The notes under the pieces: model-generated
What the model was told of the DNA's origin: nothing
Seen by the model: only the letters and a program-made list of their open reading frames with translations
The model's database searches: none
DNA from: JAGTVB01 sp964624765
GTDB lineage: Bacteria > Pseudomonadota > Gammaproteobacteria > HK1
NCBI GenBank assembly: GCA_964624765.1
Contig: CAZUZO010000134.1
Span: 1 to 9,647 of the forward strand
Reading direction: 5' to 3'
Length of the DNA stretch: 9,647 bases
Made by a program: the position numbers and the translations under genes
Shown: one piece after another, positions 1-5,967 of the stretch
How positions within the stretch are numbered: position 1 is the first letter of the stretch
How the letters are laid out: each line of letters begins with the position of its first letter

Positions 1-59
1 CGTGCGCCTTGCTCTGCCGGCGCTCGTGACATTTTTAAAACAGCTTCTTAGAGGCTGTT
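1..59. repeat. Truncated hybrid repeat end plus a head-to-head second repeat end
   Basis: The first ~30 bases closely follow the right part of the 149-bp repeat copy at 4648-4796 (shared CGCCTTGCTCT, then a GCGCTCGTGAC-like stretch). The sequence then ends in AAAACAGCTTCT (37-48), the terminus of the shorter repeat family, instead of the TTTTTTCACAAGCT seen in the 149-bp copies. One base later AGAGGCTGTT (50-59) reads as another repeat end in the opposite orientation. The left part lies outside the window, so the element is incomplete here. The hybrid make-up suggests that the two repeat families share ancestry. Confidence 0.5.
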
Positions 60-150
60 CCCAGTGAGGTCAGCGTCCCCCAGCAACGACAGTACTGCAC
101 AAACCCCCAGCATGATAGGACGCCGAGCCGAAAAGTACGGGTGTGGCACC

Positions 151-1158
151 TCAGCCACCGATATAAGACATCTCGATTCTCGGCTGCGTCACCGTCTCAA
201 GGCAGCGTGTTTCCGAGTAGCGGTCTTGACGCCGCGACCAGATAGCCCCTATCGCCTGGGCGATGTATTCATCGGTCGCGCCGCCCCGAAGGAGATAACG
301 TAGATCGTGGCCCTCCACTGCAAATAAACAGGTGTACAGTCGTCCTTCAGCCGAAAGCCGTGCACGGGTGCAATGGCCACAGAATGGCTGGGTCACCGAG
401 GTGATGACGCCAATTTCACCTTGCCCATCTTGGTACGCCCAGCGGGCGGCAACTTCTCCAGGATAGTTGGGCAACACCGGCGATAAAGGCCACTGACGGT
501 GAACTCGATCGACGATCTCTGCGCCCGCAACAACCTCGTCGAGCCGCCAACCGTTGGACGTTCCGACATCCATGTATTCGATAAAGCGAACGATATGGCC
601 GGTTCCGCGAAATCGTCGCGCCATGGGGACTATGCTGTGATCATTGACGCCGCGCTTGACCACCATATTGACCTTCGCAGGGGGAAATCCAGCGTTGGCG
701 ATATGACCCAAGGCTTCCTCGACACGATCCACCGGAAACCCCACGTCATTCATCGCTCTGAAGGTCTCATCGTCGAGTGCATCCAGACTGATACTCACAC
801 GTCTTAGTCCGGCATCGCGCAACGCGTGAGCCTTGGCTTGGGTCAAACAGGCCCCATTGGTGGTCAGGCTGAGGTCCTTCAATCCAGGCAACCTGGCCAA
901 CATCTCCACTAGCCGTTCGATCTCTCGGCGCAACAATGGCTCCCCGCCGGTTAACCTAAGCTTACCTACACCGAGGCTGACAAACACTCGTGCGATGCGT
1001 GTGATCTCTTCGAAACTGAGCAAAGCCTGGCGGCTCAGGAATCGGTATCCCGCGCCATAAGCATTTTTAGGCATGCAATAGATGCAGCGAAAGTTGCAAC
1101 GGTCGGTAACCGAGATCCGAAGATCCCGGATATGGCGTCCGAATAGGTCCGTAGGCAA
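151..1158 (-). CDS. moaA: GTP 3',8-cyclase MoaA (molybdenum cofactor biosynthesis, radical SAM)
   Basis: MoaA is the cytoplasmic radical SAM enzyme that, with MoaC, turns GTP into cyclic pyranopterin monophosphate, the first step of molybdopterin synthesis. The 335-residue product has the N-terminal CxxxCxxC for the SAM-binding 4Fe-4S cluster (C21, C25, C28, within TDRCNFRCIYC). It also has the LTGGEP SAM-binding motif, and the C-terminal CX2CX13C (C260, C263, C277) that binds the second, substrate-binding cluster. It ends in the family's functionally important Gly-Gly (SYIGG). Length is typical. The start chosen is a TTG at 1156-1158, because the conserved LFGRHIRDLRISVTDRC block begins right after it and an AGGAGG lies 11 bases upstream. 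No other moa gene adjoins it. A 149-bp repeat lies 66 bp upstream and may limit or contain its promoter. Identity is close to certain; the exact start is less so. Confidence 0.96.
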   Translation of the reverse strand: MPTDLFGRHIRDLRISVTDRCNFRCIYCMPKNAYGAGYRFLSRQALLSFEEITRIARVFVSLGVGKLRLTGGEPLLRREIERLVEMLARLPGLKDLSLTTNGACLTQAKAHALRDAGLRRVSISLDALDDETFRAMNDVGFPVDRVEEALGHIANAGFPPAKVNMVVKRGVNDHSIVPMARRFRGTGHIVRFIEYMDVGTSNGWRLDEVVAGAEIVDRVHRQWPLSPVLPNYPGEVAARWAYQDGQGEIGVITSVTQPFCGHCTRARLSAEGRLYTCLFAVEGHDLRYLLRGGATDEYIAQAIGAIWSRRQDRYSETRCLETVTQPRIEMSYIGG

Positions 1159-1169
1159 AACCTGCAGCG

Positions 1170-1175
1170 CCTCCT
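1170..1175 (-). promoter_or_regulatory. Ribosome binding site supporting the TTG start of moaA
   Basis: On the minus strand this reads AGGAGG, a full Shine-Dalgarno core. It is 11 bases before the TTG codon chosen as start, which is slightly long. No in-frame ATG lies between them, so the site supports initiation at TTG. Confidence 0.5.
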
Positions 1176-1223
1176 GCGTGAGTTATGAATGGTTATTGAG
1201 AGTTTCGCTTGCGGTGAGGTTGC

Positions 1224-1372
1224 CTCAGAGCTTGTGAAAAAACCTGCTACACGACCCGATAGCGGCGTTAGGCGGTGCTCGCTCCTCGCCTATCTATCTG
1301 ATATGTCTCTCGGCTTCGCGCCGTCCGCCTGGCTCTCGGGCCGCTCGCGACGGTTTTTTCACAACTTCTCAT
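1224..1372 (+). repeat. 149-bp inverted-repeat element, copy 1 (subtype a)
   Basis: A 139-bp core (1229-1367) begins AGCTTGTGAAAAAACC and ends GGTTTTTTCACAACTT, near-perfect terminal inverted repeats. It is flanked by CTCAG and CTCAT. Inside the termini the two halves remain imperfectly complementary (CGACCCGATAGC on the left pairs with the reverse complement of GCTCTCGGGCCG on the right), so the whole element can fold into one long hairpin. No coding potential is apparent. It lies between the start of moaA and the stop of nuoB, its right flank ending 6 bp from the nuoB stop codon. Copies at 4648, 7742 and 8837 have exactly the same length. It resembles a MITE or another small non-autonomous element. 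Confidence 0.92.
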
Positions 1373-1378
1373 TCTGTG

Positions 1379-1855
1379 CTAGCGGGCAATGGTATTGGTG
1401 CGCCTTATTTTCTCATGCAACTGCAGGATACCGTACAGCAGTGCCTCCGCGGTTGGTGGACAACCGGGTACATAAATGTCTACCGGAATAATGCGATCAC
1501 ACCCGCGAACAACCGAGTACGAGTAATGGTAGTACCCCCCCCCATTGGCGCAAGATCCCATGGAAATCACCCACCGTGGCTCTGCCATTTGGTCGTAGAC
1601 CTTACGTAAAGCCGGTGCCATCTTGTTGACCAGCGTTCCCGCGACAATCATCACATCCGACTGGCGCGGGCTGGGCCGAAATACCATGCCGAACCGATCT
1701 AAGTCGTAGCGAGATGCCCCGGCGTGCATCATCTCCACCGCACAACACGCAAGCCCGAACGTCATCGGCCACATCGAACCTGTGCGCGCCCAGTTGATCA
1801 GCTTGTCGGCGCTGGTCGTGACATAGCCCTTCTCGAAGACACCTTCTATAGACAT
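1379..1855 (-). CDS. nuoB: NADH-quinone oxidoreductase subunit B, NuoB (isolated gene)
   Basis: NuoB is the peripheral-arm subunit of respiratory complex I that carries cluster N2, the last Fe-S cluster before quinone. The 158-residue product is full length. It shows the four N2 ligands: the adjacent pair C37-C38 (GLACCAVE), C102 (SMGSCANGGG) and C132 (YVPGCPPT). The surrounding HAGASRYDLDRFG, FRPSPRQSDVM and NKMAPALRKVYDQM blocks are nearly textbook for beta- and gammaproteobacteria. The ATG is preceded by AGGAG at a somewhat long spacing. Normally nuoB sits between nuoA and nuoC. Here upstream is non-coding DNA and downstream is a repeat followed by moaA, so it is an orphan copy. It could be the only nuoB after rearrangement or a second copy; the window cannot tell. 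The gene itself looks intact and under constraint. Confidence 0.96.
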   Translation of the reverse strand: MSIEGVFEKGYVTTSADKLINWARTGSMWPMTFGLACCAVEMMHAGASRYDLDRFGMVFRPSPRQSDVMIVAGTLVNKMAPALRKVYDQMAEPRWVISMGSCANGGGYYHYSYSVVRGCDRIIPVDIYVPGCPPTAEALLYGILQLHEKIRRTNTIAR

Positions 1856-1946
1856 ACGGCAATATTCTCCTGCATCAGCGGCTCATCGTGTACCGACGGC
1901 TCACCCCCCTCGGTAACCCGCCACCCACGCCCCCAGTCCGTGAGAG

Positions 1947-1975
1947 AACCTACAGTTCCCGAGCAAAACAGTCAA
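1947..1975 (-). promoter_or_regulatory. Possible sigma-70 promoter for nuoB
   Basis: On the minus strand, TTGACT (1975-1970) is separated by exactly 17 bases from TAGGTT (1952-1947). The -35 matches five of six consensus bases; the -10 matches three of six, including the key first, second and last positions. It would start transcription around 1940, about 85 bases before the nuoB ATG. No tandem upstream gene exists to provide read-through, so nuoB needs its own promoter. This is a pattern match only. Confidence 0.35.
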
Positions 1976-2198
1976 TTATTACCCGGCTACGAGACAAGGT
2001 ATACCGTTTGCTCAACGGTTTATCGTATCGACTCAACACGTTCCTTGCAAGGAAGGCCCGCCTGTGCTAGCGTCATGCGGATCGCGCCAAGACGTTCACG
2101 CAAAGGGCTTCTGGTGGGTGTTTCATCGAGAGGTATCGCCTCCTGGGGCGCTGGCGGTACGCCCGATACCGCGAAAAGCTCGGGCATGGCAACGACTA
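1976..2198. other. Intergenic stretch upstream of nuoB, no convincing gene
   Basis: No recognisable nuoA remnant or other protein is seen on either strand; the open frames that cross it are mostly antisense to nuoB or run into the neighbouring repeat. It holds a perfect 14-bp palindrome TTCCTTGCAAGGAA (2041-2054) and a small inverted repeat ACCGTT-5-AACGGT (2003-2019). Either could be a regulator site for nuoB, but neither matches an operator I can name. Confidence 0.4.
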
Positions 2199-2282
2199 AG
2201 AAGCTGTTTCACCGTGAAAATCCCGATTTTCATTGTCGGGGGTGGCCAAATCCCTCGGCCATGACGGTTTAAAGCAGCTTCT
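2199..2282. repeat. 84-bp inverted-repeat element (short family)
   Basis: The left end AGAAGCTGTTTCACCGT (2199-2215) and right end ACGGTTTAAAGCAGCTTCT (2264-2282) are imperfect inverted repeats. Directly inside the left end is a perfect hairpin, GAAAATC-CC-GATTTTC (2216-2231), and further in TGGCC...GGCCA. The terminus AGAAGCTGTTT recurs at 7682-7743 and, as single ends, at 37-59, 5858-5870 and about 9540-9552. It is non-coding and lies between nuoB and pncA. Confidence 0.7.
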
Positions 2283-2395
2283 AAAGCAGCGTGTGGCCGT
2301 AGAACGTAACCCAAGGATTAGACGGCGAGCTCAAGCAGGCACCCCTGCCTCGGGCACGCCGGTAAGGCACTTGCCAAACCCATTGTGAACCTTCC

Positions 2396-3055
2396 ATGAC
2401 CACCGCGACCTTCGACAAAGACAGGGCTGTCTTACTGCTGGTCGACGTCCAGGTGGACTTTCTCCCGGGTGGCGCCCTCCCGGTGGAGCACAGCGATCTG
2501 ATCATTGAGCCGTTGCGTAAACTGATGCTGGCTGACTTGTTCCGATATTACGTGGCTACCCAGGACTGGCATCCGCCGGGGCATATCTCTTTTGCCAGCG
2601 CACATCCAGGCCGTGCCCCGATGGAAACGATGGAGCTTTATGGGCATCCCCAAGTCCTTTGGCCCGATCACTGTGTGCAAGGTACCCCGGGTGCTGAGTT
2701 GCAGGCTACGCTGCCTTGGCACAAGCTAGAGAGCATTATTCGCAAGGGCACGGACCCCCAGGTCGACTCCTACAGCGGCTTTCGCAACAACTGGGACCGT
2801 CGGGGCGAGCGTCCACCCACAGGACTCAACGGATACCTAAAAGACCGCAGACTCACGGACATCTTTGTCTGCGGGTTGGCCCGCGATGTGTGTGTTAAAT
2901 GGACCGCCCAGGACGCCGCCCAAGCAGGCTTTCGTACCTGCTTGCTGTGGGATCTGAGTGCCTCGATCGATCCCTCGGCCGATACCGCACTCGGTGCCGA
3001 GTTGCGCGATCAAGGTATCGAGATCCTGACCTCAGAGCAATTGTTCAGGCATTAG
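2396..3055 (+). CDS. pncA: Nicotinamidase (isochorismatase-like hydrolase family)
   Basis: This enzyme probably deamidates nicotinamide to nicotinate in the cytoplasm, for NAD salvage. The 219-residue product has the family's catalytic triad: D17 in LLLVDVQVDF, K117 in IIRKGTD and the nucleophile C166 in GLARDVCVKWTA. The metal-site residues D57, H59 and H63 lie in ATQDWHPPGH. The WPDHCVQGTPGA block (89-100) is typical of PncA rather than of other isochorismatase-like hydrolases. Length is normal. The start is the ATG giving MTTATFDKDRAVLLLVDVQ; no good Shine-Dalgarno precedes it, so translation may be weak or leader-poor. It converges on the SelW-like gene with only 11 bases between the two stops. 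Other amidohydrolase activity is possible, but the motif set makes nicotinamidase the best call. Confidence 0.92.
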   Translation: MTTATFDKDRAVLLLVDVQVDFLPGGALPVEHSDLIIEPLRKLMLADLFRYYVATQDWHPPGHISFASAHPGRAPMETMELYGHPQVLWPDHCVQGTPGAELQATLPWHKLESIIRKGTDPQVDSYSGFRNNWDRRGERPPTGLNGYLKDRRLTDIFVCGLARDVCVKWTAQDAAQAGFRTCLLWDLSASIDPSADTALGAELRDQGIEILTSEQLFRH

Positions 3056-3066
3056 GGGGCAAGGAC

Positions 3067-3345
3067 CTACCGATCAGAGTGCCCCAGGGGCTTGTCCGGC
3101 GCGATTCGATCCCGGACGCGTTGCTTGAGCTCCTTCGACTCGGGGAAGCGACCCTCAGCTTTGCGTGACCAGATCAGCTCGCCGTTCACTCGGACCTCGA
3201 ATACCCCACCCGTTCCAGGAATAAGCGCCACCTCTCCCAGTTCGACCTCGAAGGTCGTGAGAAGCTCCTGTGCCATCCAGGCTGCGCGCAGCAACCATCG
3301 GCATTGGGTACAGTATTGAATCTCTATCCGCGGCTGATTCACCAT
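3067..3345 (-). CDS. SelT/SelW/SelH (Rdx) family protein, cysteine form
   Basis: A 92-residue thioredoxin-like-fold protein of the Rdx family, thought to act in thiol redox reactions; its substrates in bacteria are not established. The redox motif is C12-T-Q-C15 near the N terminus (IEIQYCTQCRWLLRAAW). In selenoprotein relatives the second Cys is selenocysteine; here it is encoded as ordinary Cys, so no Sec insertion is needed. The GTGGVFEV and G-E-L-I-W segments match the family's second half. The ATG has AAAAGG at a reasonable distance upstream (3355-3360 on the plus strand). It converges with pncA and diverges from the DUF971-MoaD gene. Family assignment is firm; precise function is unknown. 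Confidence 0.9.
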   Translation of the reverse strand: MVNQPRIEIQYCTQCRWLLRAAWMAQELLTTFEVELGEVALIPGTGGVFEVRVNGELIWSRKAEGRFPESKELKQRVRDRIAPDKPLGHSDR

Positions 3346-3591
3346 CGCAAACTACCTTTTCACGTACTCATGGGTCGACACGAAAGCCGTTTCGGGAACG
3401 TCGCACCCAGCCATCGAAGCATCCTGCCGGCCCCTGCGCCGGCGCGGCCACATTATCTACCCAGCCCCCTGCAAAACGCCGGTGAGCCGACTCTTGCGGT
3501 CAGGAGCACCGCTTGCCTCCAGGGCTTTCCCTCGCAGGCTGCTCGTTGTGGTAAGCCAGTCCCCGGTCCTGCGCGCAAGCACTGCGAATAG

Positions 3592-3597
3592 TACAAT
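3592..3597 (+). promoter_or_regulatory. Possible -10 box for the DUF971-MoaD fusion gene
   Basis: TACAAT matches five of six bases of the sigma-70 -10 consensus and lies 32 bases before the ATG at 3630, with AAGGAGG between (3617-3623). No clear -35 is visible at 16 to 18 bases upstream, so it may depend on an activator or be coincidental. Confidence 0.35.
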
Positions 3598-3629
3598 ATT
3601 GCGCACAACGATCCACAAGGAGGCTTGTC

Positions 3630-4280
3630 ATGGCGCCTAGCCAGCGTGGTCCCGTCCCCACTCAGCTCAATCTTCATCGACAGTCGAAAAGCCTCGAGCT
3701 CAGCTTCGATGATGGTTCACACTTCAACTTGCCCTGCGAGTACCTAAGAGTGTTCTCACCCTCCGCCGAGGTACGAGTGGCCGAGAGCCGAGGTGAAACA
3801 GTCATCGGTAAAGAAAGGGTCAATATCACTCGAATCGAGCCGGTGGGGCATTATGCCGTCCGGCTAAGCTTCGACGATGGTCACGATACCGGTGTGTACT
3901 CCTGGGAAACCCTCTATGAACTGGGTCGCAACTATGAGAATAACTGGCGAAGCCACCTCGAGCGCAAACAAGCGATGGAAGCGCGGCGAGCCCAGGCACA
4001 AAAAGCGGGGCCGGCGATGCATCGAGTTAAGGTACGGGTGCTGTTTTTTGAGCGTCTCGTCGATCGGATGGGGAGCGATATGGAGGAATTAACCCTCGAG
4101 AGTTCTACACCGGACCTGCGGGCGTTACTGGCTAGCCTTCGCAGCCGCGACCCGGATCTGAACCAGGTGCTTGCAGACCAGGCGGTCAAGGTGACGGTGA
4201 ACAAGCAGTTCGTGGCCTTCGATACGTGGCTACAGGATGGCGATGAGGTGGCCATCGTGCCGATTCGACCCTTGGTGTGA
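3630..4280 (+). CDS. DUF971 domain fused to a MoaD-like ubiquitin-fold domain lacking the terminal Gly-Gly
   Basis: A 216-residue two-domain protein. Residues ~10-110 are a DUF971 domain (GBBH-like N-terminal), with LELSFDDGS, LRVFSPSAEVR and the closing RLSFDDGHDTGVYSWETLYELG. In other proteins DUF971 occurs with Mrp/ApbC-type Fe-S carrier ATPases such as HCF101. Residues ~130-216 are a MoaD/ThiS beta-grasp domain: KVRVLFFERLVDRMG opens it, and VTVNKQFVAFDTWLQDGDEVAIVP matches the MoaD core. MoaD normally ends PPVTGG, whose glycine carries sulfur; here the same-length tail is PIRPLV. Neither other reading frame restores GG, so this is not a simple frameshift. The ATG has a strong AAGGAGG at 6 bases. 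An in-frame ATG at 4017 begins exactly at the MoaD domain and could give a separate 87-residue product, though its ribosome site is weak. The function is inferred to be structural or regulatory rather than sulfur transfer. Confidence 0.88.
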   Translation: MAPSQRGPVPTQLNLHRQSKSLELSFDDGSHFNLPCEYLRVFSPSAEVRVAESRGETVIGKERVNITRIEPVGHYAVRLSFDDGHDTGVYSWETLYELGRNYENNWRSHLERKQAMEARRAQAQKAGPAMHRVKVRVLFFERLVDRMGSDMEELTLESSTPDLRALLASLRSRDPDLNQVLADQAVKVTVNKQFVAFDTWLQDGDEVAIVPIRPLV

Positions 4281-4334
4281 TAGCGGCCGAGCGGGCGATG
4301 GACGCCAGCAGCAGAAAGAACGGACAAAGCTAAG

Positions 4335-4601
4335 AGGTTGTGCAGAAACCGTCGCGAGCGTGTGGCGTAGCAGGTTATTGGGCGTTGGTCATCGTTTCGG
4401 CCGTTTGTTAAGTTTGCCTTTGGGGCAGCCGACCCCGGGCCGCAAGGGACGCCGTGAAGACGTCCCTTGCGGCTGGGTCCGGCCGCCTCCGCACACACCC
4501 ATGCGTGCTAGGGGTTCGGCTGCCGAACACTTGGGTGCCGAAGGGATGCTCCGAAGAGCCACCCTGACGAAACGATAACCATGGCCGGTTTTGCACAACC
4601 G
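4335..4601. repeat. Larger (~267 bp) relative of the 149-bp repeat with a strong internal hairpin
   Basis: The ends AGGTTGTGCAGAAACC (4335-4350) and GGTTTTGCACAACC (4587-4600) are inverted repeats close to the 149-bp family's termini. Its first ~45 bases look like the two tips of a 149-bp element joined with the middle deleted (ACCGTCGCGAGCG followed by GTAGCAGGTT). The interior holds a perfect 13-bp-arm hairpin, GCCGCAAGGGACG / CGTCCCTTGCGGC (4439-4451 and 4461-4473, loop 9 bases), and a smaller one, GTTCGGC-T-GCCGAAC. There is no convincing reading frame. It fills most of the gap after the DUF971-MoaD gene and may end transcription of that gene. Confidence 0.65.
4439..4473. terminator. Perfect 13-bp stem-loop, possible transcription end
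   Basis: A GC-rich stem of 13 perfect base pairs with a 9-base loop. It lies about 160 bases after the stop of the DUF971-MoaD gene. No T-run follows, so it is not a classic intrinsic terminator; it may pause polymerase, protect 3' ends, or simply be part of the repeat. Confidence 0.3.
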
Positions 4602-4647
4602 TGAGGTGTGGGCTAGGGACCACCCACTCCTAGGATTAGGACGCAGT

Positions 4648-4796
4648 CTGAGAGCTTGTGAAAAAACCTGCTACACGACCCGATAGCGGCGTTGGGCGGT
4701 GCTCGCTCCTCGCCTATCTATTTGATATGTCTCGTCGCTGCGGGCCGTCCGCCTTGCTCTCGTGCCGCTCGCGACGGTTTTTTCACAAGCTCTGCG
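4648..4796 (+). repeat. 149-bp inverted-repeat element, copy 2 (subtype b)
   Basis: The core 4653-4791 has perfect 16-bp terminal inverted repeats, AGCTTGTGAAAAAACC and GGTTTTTTCACAAGCT, with flanks CTGAG and CTGCG. In its right half it shares the variant block CTCGTCGCTGCG and CGCCTTGCTCTC with copy 3 and differs there from copies 1 and 4, defining a second subtype. It lies between two convergent genes (DUF971-MoaD fusion and PilZ), 72 bases from the PilZ stop. Confidence 0.92.
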
Positions 4797-4868
4797 ACAT
4801 ATCGCGATGTTGCAGGGCGGTTTAGACCAGCGACTACGGTCATCGGGTCGCCAGGGTTGCTCTGGAGC

Positions 4869-5615
4869 TCAACCCACCGTGTTTTGAAGTTCTTCCATCA
4901 ACCTCCCCATCACATAGTCCATGATCGCCTCTTGCTGAACAAAAAACTCCTGGGTTCGTTGGGAATCGAACTCTAAGGCATAGGCGATGGTATCTCCCTC
5001 CAGTGCGCGGCTTCGAATCCAAGCCGCGAGCCGTAAGGTCGCATCTCCAGTAGGCAACTGAAGCTTCACGGTTACGCACTCCACATCCGCTAGCAAGTAG
5101 TCTGCATCGGCAGTGGCCAAAATACCCATGCCGCTCGCTGAAATGTTCTTGAGGTGTACCACCAACGCGCCACGCCCAAGGCCCGGCTCCAACGCTGTAA
5201 TCTGCACCTCCACACGTTCATCCAACCGCGGTTCGACCCGATCCGCGCCCCGCCGATTAAATATGCGATAAAATTCCTTCGCCACCTCGCGGCTGTATGC
5301 TGCCTGACCATTGAAGTGAAAACGGTAGCCACGGACCCCCCTCATCTCTTCCCGCCAGCGCACGATCGCGGGCAATTCGAGTGACTTGCTGAGGTGCGCA
5401 GAGCTCAATACCAAGACGACTTGTTTCCCAACGGGTAATTGAGGCACTGGAGTTTGCGTAAACCGCATCCCAACACCGCCCCTTGGCACATCGGTCACCT
5501 CGCCCGCGTAGGTGTGCCCGTCGCCGGCCCTGACTTCAATACGGAATCGGATATCCGCATCGGACGCGATAGGAACAATTGCGCGACGACCTCGCTTCGA
5601 CTCCCGTGACGACAT
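4869..5615 (-). CDS. Tandem PilZ-domain protein (probable c-di-GMP receptor)
   Basis: A 248-residue soluble protein with two PilZ-like beta-barrel segments, at ~15-105 and ~125-225. The second has both c-di-GMP-binding elements: RVEPR (R126, R130) matching RxxxR, and NISASG (157-162) matching D/NxSxxG. The first has only a degenerate second element (DVPRGG, 42-47, with Pro in place of Ser) and no clear RxxxR, so it probably does not bind the ligand and may serve structure or dimerisation, as in YcgR-like proteins. No membrane segment or output domain is seen, so it likely acts by binding a partner. The ATG is preceded by AAGGAG at 7 bases, an excellent site. Its target cannot be read from the neighbours, since no flagellar, pilus or polysaccharide gene adjoins. 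Confidence 0.85.
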   Translation of the reverse strand: MSSRESKRGRRAIVPIASDADIRFRIEVRAGDGHTYAGEVTDVPRGGVGMRFTQTPVPQLPVGKQVVLVLSSAHLSKSLELPAIVRWREEMRGVRGYRFHFNGQAAYSREVAKEFYRIFNRRGADRVEPRLDERVEVQITALEPGLGRGALVVHLKNISASGMGILATADADYLLADVECVTVKLQLPTGDATLRLAAWIRSRALEGDTIAYALEFDSQRTQEFFVQQEAIMDYVMGRLMEELQNTVG

Positions 5616-5622
5616 GGGAATG

Positions 5623-5628
5623 CTCCTT
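5623..5628 (-). promoter_or_regulatory. Ribosome binding site of the PilZ gene
   Basis: On the minus strand this reads AAGGAG, 7 bases before the ATG at 5615. It fixes that start over later in-frame methionines. Confidence 0.7.
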
Positions 5629-5953
5629 GGATAGCCCGTTGGATCGATCAGGAACGGCCGATACGCCGATCGGCAAATACCGTCCCGCCCCTGAATCGGC
5701 GAAAGCCAACGGTTCCTTTAGAATCTGCGACCCTGGTCGTCATCGGTTCGCCCAGCGAGCGATGACTGCGGCAACACAAGTACCTGGAGCCAAGGAGCGG
5801 CTTTGCCGTGCCTAGAATCCAACCGACCTTCCCCGTTCCTGGTAGACTATTTATTTGAGAGGCTGTTTCAAGAACGACCGCCCGGCACCCCGCGAACGAA
5901 ATACACGATGTTCGGGGTCCAGCTTAACCCAGGTTCATCTGACCTGATCCTTC
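5629..5953. other. Divergent intergenic region between the PilZ gene and amrS
   Basis: No gene is supported here. A plus-strand frame stays open from 5803 into amrS, but it crosses a repeat end and shows no family similarity, while a strong ribosome site marks a later start. The region must hold both divergent promoters, yet no clean -35/-10 pair stands out. It contains a 10-bp palindrome GCCGATCGGC (5665-5674) and, at 5858-5870, a single short-family repeat end AGAGGCTGTTTCA whose partner end I cannot find nearby. Confidence 0.4.
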
Positions 5954-5959
5954 AGGAGG
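5954..5959 (+). promoter_or_regulatory. Ribosome binding site that sets the start of amrS
   Basis: AGGAGG lies 8 bases before the ATG at 5968. The open frame extends 55 codons further upstream, but that extension lacks such a site and family similarity, so translation most likely begins at 5968. Confidence 0.8.
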
Positions 5960-5967
5960 CAACCCTG

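Noticed and set aside
1724..2272. A 182-codon plus-strand frame overlapping nuoB and the region upstream of it
   Set aside because: Its first part is antisense to nuoB, its end runs through the 84-bp inverted repeat, and the translation has no recognisable domain.
4261..4330. Frameshift restoring a MoaD Gly-Gly end
   Set aside because: Neither alternative frame after DGDEVA gives a GG terminus near the expected length, so the LV ending is read as real.
3932..4498. A 188-codon minus-strand frame
   Set aside because: It is antisense to the DUF971-MoaD gene and runs into the repeat; rich in Arg and Ser, as expected of a shadow frame in GC-rich DNA.
5803..5967. N-terminal extension of the AmrS frame
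   Set aside because: It crosses a repeat end at 5858, shows no family similarity, and a strong AGGAGG precedes the ATG at 5968.
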